DNA of 11,261 bases from the NCBI GenBank assembly GCA_947177645.1, contig CAMWVJ010000010.1:1-11261 (forward strand), in the 5' to 3' direction. Position numbers and translations under genes: made by a program. The DNA is from an uncultured Desulfovibrio sp. GTDB taxonomy: Bacteria; Desulfobacterota; Desulfovibrionia; Desulfovibrionales; Desulfovibrionaceae. This document shows, one piece after another, positions 7,012-11,261 of this stretch. Positions within the stretch are counted from its first letter, which is position 1. Each line of letters begins with the position of its first letter. A model generated the notes under the pieces. It made no database searches. It was given only the letters and a program-made list of their open reading frames with translations, and was not told the origin of the DNA.

Positions 7012-9995
7012 CCCTTCTTCTTCCGACGCTTGAGCCGTTCCGTCCTCTCCTGCATGAGGAAGCGCCCGGTGACGGAAGCCGGATCGGCCACGATGGCCTC
7101 CGGCGTACCGGCGGAGACGATGAGGCCGCCGTTTTCGCCGCCGCCCGGCCCCATGTCCAGCACATGGTCCGCCGCGAGGATCATGTCCGTGTTATGCTCG
7201 ATGACCACCACGCTGGCGCCCTTGTCCACCAGGGCGTGCAGCACCTTGATGAGCTTGCCCACCTCGTGCATGTGCAGGCCCGTGGTGGGCTCGTCGAGGA
7301 TGTAGAGCGTGCCCGGCAGCGAGCGCTTGCCGAGCTCGCGCGAGATCTTGATGCGCTGCGCCTCGCCGCCGGAAAGCGTGGTGGCCGGCTGCCCGAGGCG
7401 CAAATAGCCGAGGCCCACGTCTTCGAGCACGGCAAGCCGCCGCTCCAGCGAAGGATAGCTCTCGAAGAGCTTGCGCGCCTGGCTGACCGTCAGGTCCAGC
7501 ACCTCGGCGATGTTCAGGCCCTTGTAGCGCACCTCCAGCGTCTCGTGGTTGTAGCGCTTGCCCTGGCAGACATCGCAGGTGACGTATACATCGGGCAGAA
7601 AGTGCATCTCCACCCGGATCTGCCCGTCGCCGCCGCAGGCCTCGCAACGGCCCCCGCGCACATTGAAGCTGAAACGCCCGGGCTGATAGCCGCGCTTGCG
7701 GGCGTCCGGCGTCATGGCGAAGATGTTGCGAATCTCGTCGAAAATCTTGGTATAGGTGGCCGGGTTGGAACGCGGCGTGCGGCCGATGGGCGTCTGGTCG
7801 ATGGCCACGATGCGCTCGATGGGCGTGGCGCCGCCCTCGTAGGAAAGCCCGCCGATGGTGCCCGGCTGGTCGACCCGCAGGCCGAGGCCCAGGGCCAGAT
7901 GCTTGTAGAGCGTGTCCACCACGAGCGAGCTCTTGCCCGAACCCGAGACCCCGGTGACGCAGGTGAGCACGCCCATGGGGATGCGGCAGTCGATGCCGCG
8001 CAGGTTGTTGGTGGTCACGTCGTGGAGCACGAGCTCGCCCTTGGGCTCGCGCCGGGCGTCCGGCAGGGGGATGACCTCGTCGCCGCGCAAATAGCGGGCG
8101 GTCAGGGTGTTGGCGTCGTCCAGCAATTCCTTCACCGGGCCCTGGAACATGATCTCGCCGCCGTTGGCGCCCGAGCCGGGGCCGAGTTCGATGACCGTGT
8201 CGGCCTCGCAGATGGTGGCCTCGTCGTGCTCCACCACGAGCACGGTATTGCCGCGCTTCTGGAGCGAACGCAGGGTGCCCAAAAGGCGCTCGTTGTCGCG
8301 CGGGTGCAGCCCGATGGAAGGCTCGTCGAGCACATAGGTCACACCCACGAGGCCGGAGCCGAGCTGCGAGGCAAGGCGGATGCGCTGCGCCTCCCCGCCG
8401 GAGAGCGTGCTCATGGAGCGGCCGAGCGAGAGATATTCCAGCCCCACATTGCCGAGGAAGGACAGGCGGAACTCCAGCTCCTTGAGCAGGGGCTCGGCGA
8501 TGAGAGCGTGGCGGCCCGTGAATTTCCGCTCCTTGAGCCACGCCAGCGCCCTGTCCACGGGGAGCGCGCAGAACTGGGCGATGGAAAGGTCGTCCACGCG
8601 CACGGAGAGCGCTTCGGGCCGAAGCCGCGCGCCCTTGCAGTCAGGGCAATCGCAGGACTGGCGGAAGCGCGCCAGCTCCTCCCGCCAGGCGTCGCCGTAC
8701 TGCATGCCTTTTTCCAAAAGGGGGATGACGCCGGGCCAGCGCCTGTCGCTGACCGCCACCTCGCTCTGGAGGCGCTGCGCCTCCACGAAATTCTTGCTCT
8801 GGTGGTCGCCGGCGGCGCCGAGGGCCACGACCCCGCCCATCCAGTTGCGGCGCAGGCCCAGCGAGCCCGCGGCCGGCTTGCCGTGCTCGTCCTCGCCATA
8901 GAACAGGGCCGCCAGGGCCTCGTCCGAATATTTCTCCAGCGGCGTGGCAAGCGTGAAGTCGAAGCGCTTGCCGAGCGCGGCCAGCGCCGTCTGGTAGCGG
9001 GCCAGCACTTTCGGCTTGGCCCAAGGGAGAAGCGCCCCGCCCGTGAGCGAGAGCCCGCGGTTGGGCGCGATGAGCCTTGGCTCGAAATAATCCACGGTGC
9101 CCAAGCCCACGCAGCGCGGGCAGGCGCCCTGCGGCCCGTTGAAGGAAAAGAGCTGCGGGCTCGGCGCGGGCAGCGAGATATGGCAGCTGGGGCACACGGA
9201 CGTGGTGGACTGGACGATGTCCCGCTCGCCTTCCGGGCGCCCGGGCAGGTGGAGCACCATCTGCCCGTTGCCGTGGCGCAGGGCCAGCTCCACGGAGTCG
9301 GCGAGGCGCCCGCGGATGCCCTCCTTGTTGACGAGGCGATCCACCACAAGGTCGATGGAATGCTTCTTGTTCTTCTCCAGCGGCGGCACGTCGTCCAGCG
9401 TGTAAAAGGCGCCGTCCACGCGCACGCGGGCGAAGCCCTCGGCCTTGAGCTTTTTCAGCAGGTCCTGGTGGGTGCCCTTTTGCAGCTCGACGAGCGGCGC
9501 GAGCACCATGAATTTCTCGCCCTGGGGCAGCGCGAGGATGTCCGAGATGATCTCGTCCGCGGCGCGGGCCTCGATGGGGCGCCCGCACTGGGGGCAATAG
9601 GTGGTGCCGAGGCGCGCGAAGAACACGCGCAAAAAGTCATAGATCTCCGTCACCGTGCCCACCGTGGAGCGCGGGTTGCGCGAAACGCTCTGCTGCTCCA
9701 GCGAGATGGCGGGCGAAAGCCCCTCGATCTTCTCCACATCCGGCTTGTCCATCTGCGGCAGGAACTGGCGCGCATAGGTGGAGAGCGATTCCACATAGCG
9801 GCGCTGGCCCTCGGCATACACGATGTCGAAGGCCAGGGTGGACTTGCCCGAGCCGGAAGGCCCGCAGACCACGACGAGCTCGTCGCGCGGGATGTCAAGG
9901 CTGATATTCTTGAGATTGTGCTGGCGCGCGTTCTCGATATGGATGCAGGGGCTCTCCGCCTGCGGGAGCATGGGGGGCTGTGCGGTGGTGTTCAT
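7008..9995 (-). CDS. uvrA: Excinuclease ABC subunit A
   Basis: UvrA is the damage-sensing ATPase of nucleotide excision repair; it dimerises, finds distorted DNA and loads UvrB. The 995-residue protein has both ABC modules: Walker A GPSGSGKS (45-52), signature LSGGEAQRI (from 531) and Walker [11 protein letters not shown], then Walker A GVSGSGKS (682-689), signature LSGGEAQRI (from 874) and [10 protein letters not shown]. Zinc-finger cysteines are at 268, 271, 292 and 295 in the first module and at 784, 787, 807 and 810 in the second. It is about 55 residues longer than E. coli UvrA, with extra sequence at the N-terminus and around 370-430. The ATG at 9995 abuts GGAGG directly; an alternative ATG at 9971 has no ribosome binding site. 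It lies downstream of cysK on the same strand and ends convergently against hisA. Confidence 0.97.
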   Translation of the reverse strand: MNTTAQPPMLPQAESPCIHIENARQHNLKNISLDIPRDELVVVCGPSGSGKSTLAFDIVYAEGQRRYVESLSTYARQFLPQMDKPDVEKIEGLSPAISLEQQSVSRNPRSTVGTVTEIYDFLRVFFARLGTTYCPQCGRPIEARAADEIISDILALPQGEKFMVLAPLVELQKGTHQDLLKKLKAEGFARVRVDGAFYTLDDVPPLEKNKKHSIDLVVDRLVNKEGIRGRLADSVELALRHGNGQMVLHLPGRPEGERDIVQSTTSVCPSCHISLPAPSPQLFSFNGPQGACPRCVGLGTVDYFEPRLIAPNRGLSLTGGALLPWAKPKVLARYQTALAALGKRFDFTLATPLEKYSDEALAALFYGEDEHGKPAAGSLGLRRNWMGGVVALGAAGDHQSKNFVEAQRLQSEVAVSDRRWPGVIPLLEKGMQYGDAWREELARFRQSCDCPDCKGARLRPEALSVRVDDLSIAQFCALPVDRALAWLKERKFTGRHALIAEPLLKELEFRLSFLGNVGLEYLSLGRSMSTLSGGEAQRIRLASQLGSGLVGVTYVLDEPSIGLHPRDNERLLGTLRSLQKRGNTVLVVEHDEATICEADTVIELGPGSGANGGEIMFQGPVKELLDDANTLTARYLRGDEVIPLPDARREPKGELVLHDVTTNNLRGIDCRIPMGVLTCVTGVSGSGKSSLVVDTLYKHLALGLGLRVDQPGTIGGLSYEGGATPIERIVAIDQTPIGRTPRSNPATYTKIFDEIRNIFAMTPDARKRGYQPGRFSFNVRGGRCEACGGDGQIRVEMHFLPDVYVTCDVCQGKRYNHETLEVRYKGLNIAEVLDLTVSQARKLFESYPSLERRLAVLEDVGLGYLRLGQPATTLSGGEAQRIKISRELGKRSLPGTLYILDEPTTGLHMHEVGKLIKVLHALVDKGASVVVIEHNTDMILAADHVLDMGPGGGENGGLIVSAGTPEAIVADPASVTGRFLMQERTERLKRRKKKG

Positions 9996-10000
9996 CCTCC
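9996..10000 (-). promoter_or_regulatory. Unusually placed Shine-Dalgarno before uvrA
   Basis: GGAGG on the minus strand touches the predicted uvrA ATG with no spacer, where five to nine nt is usual. The next in-frame ATG (9971) is 24 nt from it, which is too far. No other in-frame ATG, GTG or TTG lies between the two. The uvrA start is therefore the least certain one in the window. Confidence 0.5.
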
Positions 10001-10036
10001 ATATCTAAGCACCGGGCATGGCTTGGCAAGGGTCGG

Positions 10037-10051
10037 GGGCGCGGCGCGCCC
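10037..10051 (-). repeat. GC palindrome between cysK and uvrA
   Basis: GGGCGCG-G-CGCGCCC is a perfect 7-1-7 inverted repeat beginning 6 nt after the cysK stop. As RNA it would give a short GC stem with a tight loop. No T run follows on the minus strand, so it is not a standard intrinsic terminator. It may attenuate or protect the cysK message, or simply reflect GC richness. Confidence 0.35.
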
Positions 10052-10056
10052 GCGCT

Positions 10057-10971
10057 TCACTCCGCCTCGAAGAGCGGGGTGGAGAGGTAGCGCTCGCCGG
10101 TGTCGCAGGCGAAGGTGACGATATTCTTGCCGGCCATCTCCGGGCGTTCGGCCACGGCAAGCGCCGCGGCCACGTTGGCGCCCGTGGAGATGCCCGCGCA
10201 CACGCCGTCAACGGCCATGAGGCGCCGGGCCGTGGACATGGCCTCGCCGGCATCGGCGAGCAGCACCTCGTCGATGAGCGAGCGGTCGAGGATGTCGGGC
10301 ACGAAGCCCGCGCCTATGCCCTGGATGGCGTGCGGGCCCGGCGCCCCGCCGGAGAGCACGGGCGAGGCTGCCGGCTCCACGGCGATGACCCTGAAATCGG
10401 CGATGGATTCCTTGAGATAGCGGCCCGTGCCCGTGAGCGAGGAGCCGGAGCCCACGCCGGCCACGAGAACGTCCATGCGGCCCGCGCTGTCATGCCAGAT
10501 CTCCGGGCCCGTGGTCTCGTAATGCACGGCCACGGCGTCGCGGTTGGAAAACTGGTTCACCAGCCAGCCGCCCAGCTCGTCCGCAAGGTCGCGGGCCGCC
10601 GCCAGGGCAGCCGCCATGCCGCCGGCCGCGGGCGTGAGGGCCAGCTCCGCGCCATAGGCGCGCAACAGGGCGCGCCGCTCCCGGCTCATGGATTCGGGCA
10701 TCGTGAGCGCGCAGCGCAAGCCGCGCATGGCGCACACGAGCGCCAGGCCGATGCCCATGTTGCCGCTGGTGGCCTCCACCACGAGCCCCCCGGGCCGCAC
10801 ATCGCCGCGCACGAGGGCGCGCTCCACGCAATGAAAGGCCACGCGGTCCTTGATGGAGCCGCCGGGATTGCGGTTCTCCAGCTTGAGCCAGACAGTGCCC
10901 GGCAGCTCCTGGGAGAGTTTGAGCCGCAGTAGCGGCGTGCGGCCGATGGTCTGGAGGATGGATGTCTTCAT
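10057..10971 (-). CDS. cysK: Cysteine synthase / O-acetylserine sulfhydrylase family PLP enzyme
   Basis: This fold-type II PLP enzyme family makes cysteine from O-acetylserine and sulfide. The 304-residue protein carries the PLP lysine Lys41 in NPGGSIKDR, the substrate loop TSGNM (68-72), QFSN (140-143), the phosphate-binding loop GSGSSLTG (174-181), HAIQGIGAGFVP (214-225) and GERYLSTPLF at the C-terminus, all placing it with CysK-like enzymes. Two key spots differ from classical CysK: Met72 replaces Thr in TSGNT, and GSGSS replaces GTGGT. Both bear on specificity (see findings), so a beta-cyanoalanine synthase or related activity is possible. The start at 10971 has AGGAG five nt upstream and matches the family N-terminus; a longer frame from 11058 would add 29 low-complexity residues. 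It has its own promoter at 11073-11101. uvrA follows after about 60 nt. Confidence 0.9.
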   Translation of the reverse strand: MKTSILQTIGRTPLLRLKLSQELPGTVWLKLENRNPGGSIKDRVAFHCVERALVRGDVRPGGLVVEATSGNMGIGLALVCAMRGLRCALTMPESMSRERRALLRAYGAELALTPAAGGMAAALAAARDLADELGGWLVNQFSNRDAVAVHYETTGPEIWHDSAGRMDVLVAGVGSGSSLTGTGRYLKESIADFRVIAVEPAASPVLSGGAPGPHAIQGIGAGFVPDILDRSLIDEVLLADAGEAMSTARRLMAVDGVCAGISTGANVAAALAVAERPEMAGKNIVTFACDTGERYLSTPLFEAE

Positions 10972-11072
10972 GGCTGCTCCTGAACTCGGAGACCGGCGGC
11001 GCGTGGCGGGCCGGCGCAAAAAGGGAGGTGGCGCCCAGCGCGGTTGTATGGGCCGCACCGGCGCGCGGAAGG

Positions 11073-11101
11073 ATAGTAGAGTGATTTGCTAGGTAATGCA
11101 A
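11073..11101 (-). promoter_or_regulatory. Promoter of cysK (possibly cysK-uvrA)
   Basis: On the minus strand, TTGCAT (11101-11096) and TACTAT (11078-11073) are separated by exactly 17 bp, a reasonable sigma70-type pair in an AT-rich island within GC-rich DNA. Initiation near 11066 would leave a leader of about 95 nt before the cysK ATG. That leader is GC-rich with small potential hairpins, but I recognise no known riboswitch in it. Confidence 0.65.
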
Positions 11102-11104
11102 ATC
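11083..11104. promoter_or_regulatory. Perfect 7-8-7 inverted repeat over the cysK -35, likely operator
   Basis: GATTTGC, eight bases, then GCAAATC form a perfect inverted repeat covering the -35 element and half the spacer of the cysK promoter. A dimeric regulator bound here would block RNA polymerase. I cannot name the regulator. Confidence 0.6.
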
Positions 11105-11156
11105 TTGGCGGCGTGCCATCGTTCGTGGCGCGGATGGGGTACGCGGGCTTCTCCCC

Positions 11157-11187
11157 GGGATTTCCCCTTCCCGTGGGGGATTTCCCC
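11157..11187. repeat. Tandem 11-bp direct repeats, possible activator sites
   Basis: GGGATTTCCCC occurs at 11157-11167 and again at 11177-11187, exactly 20 bp apart, about two helical turns. Each copy is itself an imperfect dyad (GGGA-TT-TCCC arms). A partial third copy, ATTTTCCC, starts at 11188. They end about ten bp before the TTGACA at 11198, which is where activator or repressor sites for that promoter would be expected. Confidence 0.5.
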
Positions 11188-11197
11188 ATTTTCCCGG

Positions 11198-11226
11198 TTG
11201 ACAGGGGGCGCGCTTGGTCTTAAAGA
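11198..11226 (+). promoter_or_regulatory. Divergent plus-strand promoter leading out of the window
   Basis: A perfect TTGACA at 11198-11203 is followed after 17 bp by TAAAGA at 11221-11226, a weak -10. Transcription would start near 11232 and serve a gene beginning past the right edge. No start codon with a ribosome binding site is visible before the window ends. Confidence 0.5.
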
Positions 11227-11261
11227 AAGCATCCGCGCGCCGCCGGAGATACGGGCAGGCC

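Noticed and set aside
10037..10051. Intrinsic terminator between cysK and uvrA
   Set aside because: A GC palindrome is present, but no T run follows it on the minus strand, so it was listed only as an inverted repeat.
7164..10118. Plus-strand open frame of 984 codons opposite uvrA
   Set aside because: Same GC codon-bias artefact; the uvrA frame has all family motifs, and this one is a low-complexity His/Ala/Gly/Arg sequence.
10018..10932. Plus-strand open frame of 304 codons opposite cysK
   Set aside because: It mirrors the cysK coding frame, has no domain and shows biased composition.
10972..11058. Upstream extension of cysK to an ATG at 11058
   Set aside because: The 29 extra residues are Arg/Pro-rich and unlike the family, while the ATG at 10971 has a well-spaced AGGAG and the expected N-terminus.

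Overview
This 11.3-kb window is GC-rich (roughly two thirds G+C) and densely coded. It looks like a chromosomal housekeeping segment of a high-GC deltaproteobacterium, most likely a Desulfovibrionaceae member. That assignment rests on gene content, protein flavour and order (guaB-guaA-tatB-tatC-hisB-lipoprotein-hisA), and was not confirmed by a search. I see no insertion sequence, phage gene, CRISPR array, tRNA or rRNA, and codon use looks even from end to end.

Layout. Positions 1-81 carry the tail of an upstream unit, ending in a strong intrinsic terminator. A pyrimidine-rich, apparently non-coding stretch of about 300 bp follows, and then a good sigma70-type promoter (377-405) with a short leader. 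Next comes a seven-gene plus-strand run from 449 to 7011: guaB (IMP dehydrogenase), guaA (GMP synthase), tatB and tatC (twin-arginine protein export), hisB (imidazoleglycerol-phosphate dehydratase), an unrecognised lipoprotein, and hisA (ProFAR isomerase). The last five genes are joined by four consecutive 4-nt start/stop overlaps (ATGA or GTGA), so one translationally coupled operon is likely.

On the minus strand, cysK (an O-acetylserine sulfhydrylase-type PLP enzyme) is followed by uvrA (excinuclease subunit A). uvrA runs convergently into hisA, and the two stop codons share the tetranucleotide CTAG (7008-7011), leaving no space for a terminator. The right end is a divergent regulatory region. 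It holds a cysK promoter overlapped by a perfect 7-8-7 inverted repeat, and a plus-strand promoter preceded by two direct repeats 20 bp apart, which points at a gene starting beyond the window.

How the genes fit together. guaB and guaA complete de novo GMP synthesis from IMP. hisB and hisA are two non-adjacent steps of histidine synthesis; the HisF/HisH step between them releases AICAR, which feeds back into IMP, so purine and histidine genes sharing an operon is metabolically sensible. TatB/TatC export and the lipoprotein are envelope functions riding in the same transcript. The most noteworthy points are the lipoprotein wedged between two his genes, the cyanoalanine-synthase-like residues in the cysK product, motif deviations in HisB, unusual tails on TatC, and the paired operator-like sites at the right end. 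I found no convincing new multi-gene system; the window is mostly ordinary core genome.
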